The notes below the pieces were generated by a model. The model worked only from the letters and a program-made list of their open reading frames with translations, was not told where the DNA came from and did not search any database. DNA of 64,000 nucleotides from Edaphobacter lichenicola. Its GTDB lineage: Bacteria; Acidobacteriota; Terriglobia; Terriglobales; Acidobacteriaceae. How positions within the stretch are numbered: the stretch's first letter is position 1; every line of letters starts with the position of its first letter. Below are positions 1 through 11,290 of the stretch, one piece after another. Both the position numbers and the translations under genes were made by a program. The stretch is taken from contig NZ_JACHDY010000007.1 in assembly GCF_014201315.1 (NCBI RefSeq), positions 1-64,000 of the forward strand, read 5' to 3'.

Positions 1-91
1 CCGCCGTCAGCGTCGTCTTGCCATGATCGATGTGCCCGATCGTCCCGATGTTTACGTGCGGCTTTGACCGGTCAAACTTTTCCTTGCCCAT
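1..91 (-). CDS. tuf: Elongation factor Tu, N-terminal fragment (cut by window edge)
   Basis: EF-Tu is the GTPase that delivers aminoacyl-tRNA to the ribosome. Only the first 30 codons are present. They start [20 protein letters not shown] and continue into the P-loop region HIDHGKTTL, the G1 motif of translational GTPases. The gene follows fusA by 66 bases on the same strand, the usual last place in a str operon. The rest lies outside the window. The identification is secure from the start sequence and the gene order. Confidence 0.96.
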   Translation of the reverse strand, partial: MGKEKFDRSKPHVNIGTIGHIDHGKTTLTA

Positions 92-157
92 GACTCTCTC
101 CGTGTTTCGTACTTCTAAAGTTCAACTACTAAATTGTTTGCGCCTTGCGGCACCGGC

Positions 158-2257
<2,100 letters not shown>

Positions 2258-2341
2258 GGTCTATCTCTCATCTGCGAGCGTCTGCTCGCGGTATAAAAAG
2301 CGCTAAAACAAAACAACACTCTTTGCTGAAAAACTTCTTCT

Positions 2342-2812
2342 TTACCAGCGGTAGTGCGCGAAAGCCTTATTGGCTTCGGCCATACGGTGAACGTCTTCCT
2401 TCTTCTTCATCGCTGCGCCACGGCCATTGGCGGCATCGAGCAACTCAGCGGTGAGCTTCTCAACCATGCCCTTCTCGCCACGTGCGCGGCCGTAGGTCAC
2501 CAGCCAACGAATCGCGAGCGAGGTGCGGCGCTCCGGCAGAACTTCAATCGGCACCTGGTAGTTCGCTCCACCAACACGGCGGCTCTTGACCTCGAGAAGC
2601 GGCTTGCAGTTCTCGATCGCCTTCTTGAACAGCTTGAGGGCCTCGTCGCCACCCTTCTGCTCAAGGTTGGTCATGGCGGTGTAGAAGATTCCCTGTGCGG
2701 TCGACTTCTTGCCGCCCCACATCATCGAGTTGACAAACTTCGTGACCAGGGTGGAGTTATAGACCGGGTCTGCAGCAACTTCACGCTTAGCGATGTAACC
2801 TTTTCTCGGCAT
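2342..2812 (-). CDS. rpsG: 30S ribosomal protein S7
   Basis: Primary 16S rRNA-binding protein that nucleates assembly of the 30S head. The 156-residue length is exactly typical. It begins [12 protein letters not shown] and carries the conserved segment [16 protein letters not shown] and the end [13 protein letters not shown]. It lies between rpsL (128 bases upstream) and fusA (84 bases downstream), the classic str order. In other bacteria S7 represses its own operon by binding the rpsL-rpsG spacer; I could not recognise that structure by eye here. Confidence 0.98.
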   Translation of the reverse strand: MPRKGYIAKREVAADPVYNSTLVTKFVNSMMWGGKKSTAQGIFYTAMTNLEQKGGDEALKLFKKAIENCKPLLEVKSRRVGGANYQVPIEVLPERRTSLAIRWLVTYGRARGEKGMVEKLTAELLDAANGRGAAMKKKEDVHRMAEANKAFAHYRW

Positions 2813-2940
2813 TGCTTTCTCTTCTCGTCTTCCTTCAGGACCGTAGAACTCTCAAGCCCTGAACCTGATTTATGCAGCCAGCCCAAGCCATCGGGCCAGC
2901 CGGGGTTAATCTAAAAACTCAAACTGCTTCAAACCACAAA

Positions 2941-3324
2941 CTACTTCGCAGCAGCCTTCGGACGCTTCGCGCCGTACTTCGAGCGGCTCTGCTTCCGGTT
3001 GGCCACGCCGACCGAGTCGAGTGTTCCGCGAACGACGTGATACCGAACGCCCGGCAGATCCTTCACGCGGCCGCCGCGGATCAGCACAATCGAGTGCTCC
3101 TGCAGGTTGTGGCCGATGCCCGGGATGTAGGTCGTAACCTCAATCCCGTTGGTGAGGCGAACACGCGCGACCTTACGGAGAGCCGAGTTCGGCTTCTTCG
3201 GGGTCTGGGTGTAAACGCGGGTGCAGACGCCACGGCGCTGGGGCGAACCCTGGAGCGCGGGGCTGGCGGTCTTATAACGAGTGGGCGTGCGGCCCTGCTT
3301 GACGAGCTGATGGAACGTAGGCAC
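2941..3324 (-). CDS. rpsL: 30S ribosomal protein S12
   Basis: Decoding-centre protein and streptomycin target, 127 residues. It starts [12 protein letters not shown] from a GTG with an AAGGAG site seven bases upstream. The streptomycin-relevant loop [11 protein letters not shown] is present with lysine, that is, the usual sensitive form. The motif [14 protein letters not shown] is also present. First gene of the str operon; its leader carries a terminator-like hairpin (see 3429-3455). Confidence 0.98.
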   Translation of the reverse strand: MPTFHQLVKQGRTPTRYKTASPALQGSPQRRGVCTRVYTQTPKKPNSALRKVARVRLTNGIEVTTYIPGIGHNLQEHSIVLIRGGRVKDLPGVRYHVVRGTLDSVGVANRKQSRSKYGAKRPKAAAK

Positions 3325-3998
3325 TAGAACTCCTTGTTAATGCGCGCAAAACATCTACAACCAAACCTGTGTGAGACGCGCAGGTAGGATTCAAGCTTCG
3401 CCTCGTGCGGTACCTGCACGGCACACGCAAAAAAATGAGAACGCTGAAGCGTCTCGGACGAAGATCTTCCCTGCTGCGTCTGTAAATCGGTACAACAAAC
3501 CAGACGTAAACAGTCGACGGTGGTCGAGCGTCTTTCCTCAGTTAAGGATGAGCCGACTCCGTTTCGCTGTCCCGGCCCGCATAGCCCATCCAGGGTGGAG
3601 GGTGTCGCAGGCACGATTGCGATAGGCCGCAGACTTACAACATTTCAGACCGAGCAACAATGATCAGGAATGCTCTGCGGTGAATCTCTTGTATCCAGTA
3701 TAGCGCAATCCTTCGGCACCCGCCTTGCGACAGGGAGACGAATCTTGGTGATTGCGTGGGTTTTTCTCCACCCATCCGTGCGTCGAGCTTGCCAACAACT
3801 GCGTTGAGCTTGCCCTACAACACGGTCCGGATACTCGCGGAACCTTCTTACAATAGCAATCTAATGGCGAAACGTCAAATTTTTTGGCGATTTCTACCGT
3901 CAAATCCTGCCAATTGCGCCAACGGTCCCGCCAATTGCACCATCACGGCTGCACCCAGCTCTGACAAATGCGAGCCCTCGCCATGCTAGGCTTTTCGC
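3325..3998. other. Gene-free divergent region between rpsL and the S9 peptidase
   Basis: About 670 bases with no convincing coding frame; short open frames here have no protein-like composition. It should hold the str operon promoter(s) on the minus strand and the peptidase promoter on the plus strand. The only promoter-like word I can point to is TATACT on the minus strand at 3702-3697, without a good -35 partner. The leader hairpin at 3429-3455 is the one clear structure. Confidence 0.6.
3429..3455 (-). terminator. Terminator-like hairpin in the rpsL leader
   Basis: Read on the minus strand, GAGACGC pairs with GCG(T)TCTC around a TTCA loop, with one bulged T, followed by A and seven T. It looks like an intrinsic terminator, yet lies about 105 bases upstream of the rpsL start in the sense direction. 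It could end a short leader or small RNA, or act as an attenuator of the str operon. No upstream minus-strand gene needs a terminator here. Confidence 0.5.
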
Positions 3999-6152
3999 AT
4001 GGCTTTGGCAGATCTCCGCAAGTGTTCCCCCTCCTCTGGTTTCACCGCCCTCACCGCCGCCGCATTCACCGCCCTGCTGATGCTTGGAGCCGCCTCCGCA
4101 GCCCAGGCCGAGTCCGACGCCACACCCCTCGCCAACGTCTCTAATCTCAAAGACCCGCGGATCGGCTCCCTGATCCAAACCCTCGGCCAGACCAGAACCC
4201 CTTCCGCCGCGGCCATCTCGCCCGATGGGTCCACCGTCGCCTGGTCGGTCCGCACCCATGATGGCACTCAGATTCACCTCTCCGACGTGGCAAACCCAGG
4301 CCCCGCCAAAGAGAAGATCGTCACAACCGGCTCAGGAGCGACAAACTGCAGCAGCTCCGATCCAAAGTGGTCACCCGACGGCGAGTCCCTGGCCTTCGTA
4401 TCCGACTGCACCGCCAAGACAGATCAGCCCGGACAGGATCAAGTCTTCCTCTGGTCGACCACCACCGGCGAATCGAAGCAGCTCACCCACCTCACCGGCA
4501 ACATCGACTCTCTCGCCTTGTCGCCCGACGGCAAATCCATCGCCTTCCTCTTCGTAGAAAACGCCACCCGCTCAGCCGGAGCCCTCGCCGCCATGAAGCC
4601 CTGGTCCGGTGTCATCGGAGAAGACGGCGTCGAGATTCAGCGCGTTGGCGCAGTCGACATCGGCAACGGCGCATTCACGCAACTGACTCCCGCCACGCTC
4701 CACGTCTATGAATTCGCCTGGGCGCCCAACTCCGAACAGATCGCCTTCGTCGCCGCCCCACCTCCCGGCGAAAACAATTGGTGGGTCGCGCAACTCTACA
4801 CCGAAGACATCGTTCACGACGGCCAGGGACACTTAGTGAACGACGCATCGATCAGAGAAACAATAGAAATGCTTCCCCACTCCATCCTCGACACCACCAA
4901 AATCTCCGGCCCCCTCCACGGCCTCCAGATCGCCGTCCCCCGCTACTCCCCCAACGGCAAGCAGATCGCCTTCATCGGCGGCATCATGTCCGACCAGGGA
5001 TCCACCGGCGGCGATCTCTACCTCATCCCCTCTACCGGTGGCGAACCAAAGAACATCACGCCAGGCCGCGCAGCATCGATCGCCTACTTCGGCTGGGCCG
5101 GGCCCGAACTCATCGCCATCGCCGAACACGCAGGCGGCAACAGCCACCTCACCGCCCTCGATCTCGCCACCGGCAAAGACATCCCGCAGGCCAGCGTCAC
5201 CTTCCCCGAGACCATCGGAGCCGGCGGCATGGTCATGAGCGTCTCCCTCTCGCACGAGCACACCATCGCGATCATCCGCAGCTCCTTCGAGCGCGCCCCC
5301 GAGGTATGGGCCGGCCCGCTCCACGACCTCAAGCAGATCACCCACCTCAACGACGGCCTCAAGCCCGCATGGGGAAAGACCGAGAACATCGAATGGACCA
5401 ACGGCGGCTTCAAGGTCCAGGGATGGCTCCTCTATCCCGCCAACTATGACCCCGCCAAAAAATATCCACTCCTGGTCAGCGTCCACGGCGGCCCCTCCGC
5501 AGCCGTCACCCCGCGCTGGCCCGGTGTCGGCTACGGCGGAGTTCCATTCTCCGCACTCGGATACTTCGTCTTCATGCCCAACCCGCGCGGCAGCTACGGG
5601 CAAGGCGAGAAGTTCACCCAGGCCAACATCAAGGACTTCGGCTACGGCGACCTTCATGACATCCTCACCGGCATGGACGTTCTCGAAAAGCGCCTCCCCA
5701 TCGACAAGAATCGTGAGGGCCTCACCGGCTGGAGCTACGGCGGCTTCATGACCATGTTCGGCGTCACCCAGACCACGCGCTTCCGAGCCGCCGTCGCCGG
5801 AGCAGGCATCAGCGACTGGAAGAGTTACTACGGCGAAAACTCCATCGACCAGTGGATGGTGCCCTTCTTCGGCAAGACCGTCTATGACGATGCCGACGTC
5901 TACGCAAAGAGCTCCGCAATCGAATACATCAAGAAAGTAAAGACTCCAACCCTGGTGGTCGTCGGCGATCGCGACGGCGAATGCCCCGCTCCGCAGAGCT
6001 TCGAGTTTTGGCATGCGCTCCGTGCCGAAGGCGTAAAGACGCAGTTGGTGATATACCCGAACGAGGGGCATGCGTTCCACGACCCCGCGCATCGCAGAGA
6101 CGTTCTCGAGCGGGCCCTCAACTGGTTCGAGACGGAGATGCCCGCAAAGTAG
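3999..6152 (+). CDS. Secreted S9 family prolyl-oligopeptidase-type peptidase
   Basis: Serine peptidase of the prolyl oligopeptidase clan (DPP-IV / acylaminoacyl-peptidase type), 717 residues. Residues 1-31 form a signal peptide ending ASAAQA. Residues about 50-440 are TolB/WD40-like propeller blades (repeated SPDG motifs). The alpha/beta hydrolase domain follows, with nucleophile Ser579 in GWSYGG, acid Asp659 in GDRDGECP and His691 in NEGHAFHD. All three catalytic residues are therefore present. It probably cleaves short peptides in the periplasm. It stands alone, divergent from the str operon. No strong ribosome-binding site precedes the ATG, so the exact start is slightly uncertain. Confidence 0.92.
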   Translation: MALADLRKCSPSSGFTALTAAAFTALLMLGAASAAQAESDATPLANVSNLKDPRIGSLIQTLGQTRTPSAAAISPDGSTVAWSVRTHDGTQIHLSDVANPGPAKEKIVTTGSGATNCSSSDPKWSPDGESLAFVSDCTAKTDQPGQDQVFLWSTTTGESKQLTHLTGNIDSLALSPDGKSIAFLFVENATRSAGALAAMKPWSGVIGEDGVEIQRVGAVDIGNGAFTQLTPATLHVYEFAWAPNSEQIAFVAAPPPGENNWWVAQLYTEDIVHDGQGHLVNDASIRETIEMLPHSILDTTKISGPLHGLQIAVPRYSPNGKQIAFIGGIMSDQGSTGGDLYLIPSTGGEPKNITPGRAASIAYFGWAGPELIAIAEHAGGNSHLTALDLATGKDIPQASVTFPETIGAGGMVMSVSLSHEHTIAIIRSSFERAPEVWAGPLHDLKQITHLNDGLKPAWGKTENIEWTNGGFKVQGWLLYPANYDPAKKYPLLVSVHGGPSAAVTPRWPGVGYGGVPFSALGYFVFMPNPRGSYGQGEKFTQANIKDFGYGDLHDILTGMDVLEKRLPIDKNREGLTGWSYGGFMTMFGVTQTTRFRAAVAGAGISDWKSYYGENSIDQWMVPFFGKTVYDDADVYAKSSAIEYIKKVKTPTLVVVGDRDGECPAPQSFEFWHALRAEGVKTQLVIYPNEGHAFHDPAHRRDVLERALNWFETEMPAK

Positions 6153-6370
6153 AAGTCTTCCGGTCTCGCTCCCCGCCGCAATCTTTCGCGAAAGGGAGCA
6201 ATCTTCGCACGATGCGAAACGATTGGTTGGATCGTCCAACCAACGTTCGAACAGTATTTATGTCCGGAAGATTTGCTTCCGGTCTGTGCAGCTTTTACAC
6301 TAAGGGTTCAGCTATTCAGCGGTTGCGGTGTGACCGTTCAGCTTGAGTTCTGGTTGGACGGGGAGGTTCA

Positions 6371-8821
6371 ATGCGTCGGTTTGCCACGTTAGTCTTTCTT
6401 TTGCTTTTCACGATTCCTTTTGGTGTCTCGATCTCGGGTTGCTCCAAGAAAACAGCCGCAGTCTTCTGCAACGGCGGAGACACCGGCCCAGTCGTCGGCC
6501 AGGTAGCGACCATTAACCTCCAACCCAAGATCTTCGGCATATCGTTGAACTTCGCGCAGATCGGCCAGGTCGGCTCACCCGCCGCCATCGACTGCAAGGG
6601 CACCGCCGTAACGGTGACCGGCTACACCTACGCCACCTTCCTCCCCAATGGCCAGCCCGACATGACCATCGCCGACGTCCAGCCAACCACCGGCCGGCTC
6701 TGCGCTGGCACCTGGAACAGGAACACCGGTGGCGGCATCGCCGACTTCACCACCTGCAACCCCACCAACAAATCCGGCACCGTCTACGTCATAGCCAATG
6801 GCAACGGAGTCAGCAGCAATCCGCTCCCGATCTTCATCCATCCCGTGGTCACCAATGTGACCCTCGGAGCGCTCTCAACCGACTGCGTCAACGACCCGGC
6901 CACCAACTGCAGCCCCGCAGCCTTTATTACCCAGACATCGACCTGCGCGCAGACCACCAACGGAAACGGTTGCTGCGCCGTGCCGGTGCCCCCACCAGCT
7001 GCCGCGGTTCCGGCAACAGGTTGTGTCTCCCAATTCGTCACCAGTCAGCTTGCAGCCAGAGTCCTGGCCGGAAACGGGACCAACATCAGCTGCCAGGTCG
7101 GCCATCTCTCCTACGCCCCGCAGACCGCCTCCGTCGTCACCATCGACCAGAACGGCGTCGCCACCGCGCAGCAGCCCGGATCGACTGTCATCACCGCAAA
7201 CATCGCGAACGCCGGAAGCTCCGCCGGCTTCTTCTCCACCTGCCCACCTGTCTCGATCGCACTCACCGCCTCCGTCGGCACAGGCAACTCAACCAGCGTG
7301 ACCGTAAATCCCAACAACGTGCAACCGATCAACGCGGTGGCAACGGATACCAACGGAACGATCCTCACCGGCCTCTCCCTTAACTTCGAATCCACCACTC
7401 CGACGACCATTCCCGCAGCCTCCGCCGCCTCGGTGACCCCCATCTTCCCGGGTGCAGCCGCCATCACCGCGGTCTGCCAGCCTCCCACCTGCAACCCGTC
7501 CCCGTTTAACCAGATTGGCCTCTTCGGCAACGGAAAAGCAGTCACCTCGAATCCAGTCCTCGTCACGGCCCCTGGCGCCAACAGCACCAACCTCTATATC
7601 GCGAGCACCAACTCCTTCTATCTCGTACCCGTGGACTTCACGCAGCCTCAACTCGGAAACCCCGTACGCCTGCCCTATCAGCCAAACTCCATGGTCATCA
7701 GCAACGACGGCGCCTCCATCTACATGGGAAGCTCCTTCGAACTCATGACCTTCAGCGCGACCACAAACAGCTTAGGCGCTCAGGACGCCACCGTACCCGG
7801 CACCGTGCTCGCAGTCTCGCCTGACGGCACAACACTGGTCATCACCGACCCTATCCGTCAGTTTGTCTACCTCTACAACACCAAGGGCAGTATTCAGACC
7901 CAGTACGGCGGCGTTGCCACCCACGCCGTCTTCTCGCCCGACAACACCACCGTCTACATCACCCTCGGCGACTACAACGCCTCGACCGGCGTCACGACTC
8001 CCAACAACACCCTGCTGGTTCACTCCACCTTCACCGGCTGGTATCAGACGACGTCCTCTCAATCGACCAGTGACGTGGCCATCGGAGTACCAAGCGTCGG
8101 AGCCTTCTTCGGCGGCAACCCAACCACCGCCCGCTCCTACTGCCCGGTGACAACGATCGTCGGTGGCGCCCCCACCACCTCTTCGACAACCACCAACCTC
8201 TTCTATCCCGACGCCGGCGTGCTTGGACCGCAGACCGACCGAATCGCCACCACCAACGATGGCCTCCACGTTCTCGGCGCAACCGTCACGCCTACACCGA
8301 CCTTGACCGACCTCGCGATCAGCCACCCGGCCGTCGGTACCGTTGCCGCCGGCCCGCGCCTGCCGATCAACGCGTGTCCCGGTCAGACCCCAGTAACCGC
8401 ACCGCAGACGTTCACCACCACCACTGCCTTCACCGGTGCACTCCCCGGCGTGACCGCCTCAGCCATCACCGGCGTCTTCCCCACCTCTGACTCGAAGATT
8501 GCCTTCGTGACCTACCAGGGCAGTGGTGCCGTTGTGCCCGCCTATACCCCCCAGACCACTGGCGCCGGCACTCTCGGCAGCATCCCCCTGTCGACCGCGC
8601 TCGGAACCCCTATCGCGCCGATCGTCGGCGTGGTCAGCGCGGACAACCAGACCTTCTACGCAGGCACCACGGGAGACAACGCCGTCCATCTCATCACCAA
8701 GCAAAGCGACGGCACCTACAAGGACACGACAACCCCACTCGCACCGAAGCTGCCGGATGTGAATGGAAACATCGTCGCCCCCAACCTGCTGGTGCAGAAG
8801 CCGCGCAAGGCTACCTCCTAG
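6371..8821 (+). CDS. Beta-propeller / Ig-like lipoprotein of unknown role
   Basis: 816 residues. A GGGAGG site seven bases before ATG fixes the start. The N-terminus is a lipoprotein signal with lipobox SISGC (Cys near residue 24), so it should be anchored to a membrane. Residues about 200-360 include a Big2/Ig-like segment (GVATAQQPGSTVITAN). From about 400 onward there are YncE/lactonase-like propeller repeats (VISNDGASIYMGS, AVSPDGTTLVITD). It is rich in Thr, Ser, Asn and Pro, typical of secreted acidobacterial proteins. No catalytic motif was seen. Element A1 begins one base after its stop codon. Confidence 0.8.
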   Translation: MRRFATLVFLLLFTIPFGVSISGCSKKTAAVFCNGGDTGPVVGQVATINLQPKIFGISLNFAQIGQVGSPAAIDCKGTAVTVTGYTYATFLPNGQPDMTIADVQPTTGRLCAGTWNRNTGGGIADFTTCNPTNKSGTVYVIANGNGVSSNPLPIFIHPVVTNVTLGALSTDCVNDPATNCSPAAFITQTSTCAQTTNGNGCCAVPVPPPAAAVPATGCVSQFVTSQLAARVLAGNGTNISCQVGHLSYAPQTASVVTIDQNGVATAQQPGSTVITANIANAGSSAGFFSTCPPVSIALTASVGTGNSTSVTVNPNNVQPINAVATDTNGTILTGLSLNFESTTPTTIPAASAASVTPIFPGAAAITAVCQPPTCNPSPFNQIGLFGNGKAVTSNPVLVTAPGANSTNLYIASTNSFYLVPVDFTQPQLGNPVRLPYQPNSMVISNDGASIYMGSSFELMTFSATTNSLGAQDATVPGTVLAVSPDGTTLVITDPIRQFVYLYNTKGSIQTQYGGVATHAVFSPDNTTVYITLGDYNASTGVTTPNNTLLVHSTFTGWYQTTSSQSTSDVAIGVPSVGAFFGGNPTTARSYCPVTTIVGGAPTTSSTTTNLFYPDAGVLGPQTDRIATTNDGLHVLGATVTPTPTLTDLAISHPAVGTVAAGPRLPINACPGQTPVTAPQTFTTTTAFTGALPGVTASAITGVFPTSDSKIAFVTYQGSGAVVPAYTPQTTGAGTLGSIPLSTALGTPIAPIVGVVSADNQTFYAGTTGDNAVHLITKQSDGTYKDTTTPLAPKLPDVNGNIVAPNLLVQKPRKATS

Positions 8822-8822
8822 A

Positions 8823-9027
8823 GAAGCTGTCCTGCCGGACGGGCGCCCTGCGCGGGCGGCGGTCACTTCGTGACGCGTATACCGGTCTTGGCTGGACTCA
8901 CCCTCAGGCCCTCCCGTTGGTCGGCACGAACTCCTCCTTGCGACCAACGGGAGCACCACGCGAAGCGGTATACAAGTCACGGAGTGACCGCCGCCCGCGC
9001 AGGGCGCCCGTCCGGCAGGACAGCTTC
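8823..9027. repeat. Element A1: 205-bp nested inverted repeat
   Basis: The outer arms, 8823-8874 and 8976-9027, are 52 bases each and pair at 51 of 52 positions. Further in, GTATACC pairs with GGTATAC, and CTCCCGTTGGTCG pairs with CGACCAACGGGAG around a 17-base loop. Each arm itself contains three mini-hairpins: GTCC-TGCC-GGAC, CGCCC-TGCGC-GGGCG and GTCAC-TTC-GTGAC (TCC in the right arm). The element fills the gap between two convergent genes; its last base lies inside the nusB stop codon. No open frame is inside. Confidence 0.93.
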
Positions 9028-9449
9028 TAAGCCAGCCGCTTCTTCAGCAGATCCCGCGCAATCGCATCCAGCACGCCATTCAAAAAGTGAATCGACTCCG
9101 GCGCAGCGTACCGCCGTCCAATCTCCAGCGTCTCGTTGATGATGATCGCCGCAGGCGTATTAGGAAATCCCAGCATCTCCGCCACCGACGCCCGCAGCAG
9201 ATTCCGATCCACCACCGGCATCCGCTCCAGCCGCCAGTTCTGCGCATGCTCTTCAATCAGCTTGTCGATCTCCTCATCGCGAGTCGTCGCAATGCGATAA
9301 AGATCCTCCGCAAACCCACGCGTCTCGGCATCGACATCCTCCACCGACGCCCAGAAGACCTTCTGCACCTGCTCGGGCGACTGCTTGCCCAGATCACCCT
9401 GAAACAGCATCTGCATCGTAAGTTCGCGCGACTTGCGGCGTGTGCCCAT
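9027..9449 (-). CDS. nusB: Transcription antitermination protein NusB
   Basis: Component of the rRNA antitermination complex; with NusE it binds boxA RNA. 140 residues, full family length. It starts MGTRRKSRELTMQMLFQGDL and carries the conserved ETLEIGRRYAAPESIHFLNGVLD near the end. The ATG overlaps the TAA of the ribH fusion gene by one base (TAATG), so the two are translationally coupled, the common ribH-nusB order. The stop codon touches the end of element A1, which probably acts as its terminator. Confidence 0.97.
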   Translation of the reverse strand: MGTRRKSRELTMQMLFQGDLGKQSPEQVQKVFWASVEDVDAETRGFAEDLYRIATTRDEEIDKLIEEHAQNWRLERMPVVDRNLLRASVAEMLGFPNTPAAIIINETLEIGRRYAAPESIHFLNGVLDAIARDLLKKRLA

Positions 9450-10330
9450 TATTTTTTCCCCTGGCCGTTCTGCGCCGCGAGCTTGCGCTGGATCGACACC
9501 ATCTCAATCGCCGCGCTGGCCGCCTCAAAGCCCTTGTTTCCCGCCTTCAGCCCCGCGCGGTCGAGCGCCTGCTCCAGCGTCTCGCAGGTCAGCACCCCGA
9601 ACGCATGCGGAACCCCAGTCTCCTGCTGCGACTGGCCAATCCCCCGCGCCACCTCGTTGTAGATCGCCTCGTAGTGCGCCGTCTCCCCACGCAGCAAACA
9701 TCCCAGCGTGATAATCGCATCGAACCTCTTCGACTCCGCAAGTGTGCGCGCGGCCGACGGAACCTCCCACGCACCAGGAACCCGAACAATCTCAATATCA
9801 GCCCGCGCCGCACCGCTGCGATGAAGCGCATCGAGCGACCCCTGCAGCAGCCGGTCGGTAATCACCGTATTCCACCGCGTCGTCACCACCGCAAAGCGCA
9901 TACCCGCCGCGCTCAGGTCGCCCTCCACAGCCTCAGGCTGGCCATGCAGCGGATTCTCCGACTGCCAGAACCCAATCCGCAGCTCGGTAGTAATCTGCAC
10001 CGTGAAGAGCCGGCTGTTCCAGTGCGTCAACTCCGCGGCAGAGAGAATCTCCGGAATCTCCTCCGTGCGATAGCTCGCAAGCAGCCACTTCTCCACCAGC
10101 GAACGCATGTGGTCCAGCTGCGTCACCTCGACCAGCACCGTTGGCACCGCGGGCTCCCTGCCCGTCACAAACTCAAGGTTGCCGATCGGCGCAAGGAAGG
10201 CAGCGCCACGGCCCTGGGCATCCTGCCAACCCTTACCCTGTTCAAAACCAAGAGCAGAAAAGAGGCTGGAGACACGGTCAAACTCCGCCCCCGAAGCAAT
10301 CGCGCTGACGTGCGTAATTCCCTTAATCAT
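9449..10330 (-). CDS. ribH: VOC-domain / lumazine synthase fusion
   Basis: 293 residues. The C-terminal part (about 135-293) is 6,7-dimethyl-8-ribityllumazine synthase, which condenses ribityl-aminouracil with dihydroxybutanone phosphate in riboflavin synthesis. MRFAVVTTRWN, GAWEVPSAA, the catalytic His219 in RGETAHYEAI and the VPHAFGVLT strand are all present. The N-terminal 125 residues are a glyoxalase/VOC-like domain (MIKGITHVSAIASGAEFDRV, then LFSALGFEQGKGW). This extra domain is not part of ordinary RibH, which is about 155 residues. No stop or frameshift separates the halves. The start is an ATG 66 bases from the divergent crotonase gene; nusB follows with a one-base overlap. The VOC function is unknown. 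Confidence 0.9.
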   Translation of the reverse strand: MIKGITHVSAIASGAEFDRVSSLFSALGFEQGKGWQDAQGRGAAFLAPIGNLEFVTGREPAVPTVLVEVTQLDHMRSLVEKWLLASYRTEEIPEILSAAELTHWNSRLFTVQITTELRIGFWQSENPLHGQPEAVEGDLSAAGMRFAVVTTRWNTVITDRLLQGSLDALHRSGAARADIEIVRVPGAWEVPSAARTLAESKRFDAIITLGCLLRGETAHYEAIYNEVARGIGQSQQETGVPHAFGVLTCETLEQALDRAGLKAGNKGFEAASAAIEMVSIQRKLAAQNGQGKK

Positions 10331-10396
10331 AGATTCGATTGTATCGTCTGGAGTGCGGTGCGAGATCGCCCACGAGATCGCCCAGAGGAGAGGTCC

Positions 10397-11179
10397 GTGA
10401 ACTACGAGACGTTGCTGTGCGAGGTAAAGGATCAGGTAGCGCGAATCACGCTGAACCGCCCCCAGGTGCTCCACGCCCTGAACACCCAGGTCTTCAACGA
10501 ACTCGAAGCAGTGTTCTCCGCACTCGCCGCAGACCCCACCGTCCGAGTCATCCTCCTCACCGGCGCAGGCGAAAAGGCCTTCGCGGCCGGCGCAGATATC
10601 AAAGAACTCGCAGACACTGACGCAGCCGCCGGAGAGTCCAAAGCCCGCCGCGGCCAGGGCGTCTTTCGCCTCATCGAGACCTGCGGCAAGCCCGTCATCG
10701 CCTGCATCAACGGCTTCGCTCTCGGGGGCGGCTGCGAGCTGGCCATGGCCTGCACCATCCGCCTCGCCAGCGAGACCGCGCGCCTCGGCCAGCCCGAAGT
10801 CAAGCTCGGCCTCATCCCCGGCTATGGCGGAACCCAGCGCCTCCCACGCCTCGTCGGCCAGCCCATGGCGCTCAAACTCCTGCTCACCGGCGAGATGATC
10901 AACGCCGCAGAGGCCCTGCGAATCGGCCTGGTAGATGAGGTCCTGCCTGCAGACAAGCTGATGGAGCGCGCAGACACTCTCGCCAAAGCCATCGTCGCCA
11001 TGGCCCCCCTGGCCGTCACCGCATGCCTCCAGGCGGTTCGCGACGGCAGCGAGATCAACCTCGAAGAAGCCATCGACATGGAAGCAAAGATCTTCGGGCA
11101 GCTCTGCGGAACCGCCGACAAGGAGGAGGGCACAAAGGCCTTTCTGGAAAAACGCCCCGCCGTATGGACCGGCCGATAG
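10397..11179 (+). CDS. Enoyl-CoA hydratase / crotonase family
   Basis: 260 residues, GTG start behind a strong GAGGAGAGG site. Crotonase fold, hydrating trans-2-enoyl-CoA (or 3-hydroxybutyryl-CoA in Crt proteins). The oxyanion-hole motif AAGADIKEL is near residue 60. The two catalytic glutamates are both present, in GGGCELAMA and in QPEVKLGLIPGYGGTQRL. It is divergent from ribH, with no beta-oxidation partner beside it, so the substrate chain length cannot be told. Start and family are secure. Confidence 0.93.
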   Translation: MNYETLLCEVKDQVARITLNRPQVLHALNTQVFNELEAVFSALAADPTVRVILLTGAGEKAFAAGADIKELADTDAAAGESKARRGQGVFRLIETCGKPVIACINGFALGGGCELAMACTIRLASETARLGQPEVKLGLIPGYGGTQRLPRLVGQPMALKLLLTGEMINAAEALRIGLVDEVLPADKLMERADTLAKAIVAMAPLAVTACLQAVRDGSEINLEEAIDMEAKIFGQLCGTADKEEGTKAFLEKRPAVWTGR

Positions 11180-11290
11180 CGATGGGCCGAACGATAGACG
11201 ATAGGCCGAACAAGAAGCAGAGAAGAAATGGACCAGACGATAACCACTCGTCTTCATCGAAAAATGCCGGGAACTTTGGCCTTTTGATCG

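Noticed and set aside
3324..3614. 96-residue minus-strand frame in the rpsL leader
   Set aside because: Composition and lack of a ribosome-binding site do not look coding, and the terminator-like hairpin lies inside it.
8823..9027. Element A1 as an insertion sequence
   Set aside because: No transposase frame, only about 205 bases, no clear target-site duplication visible.
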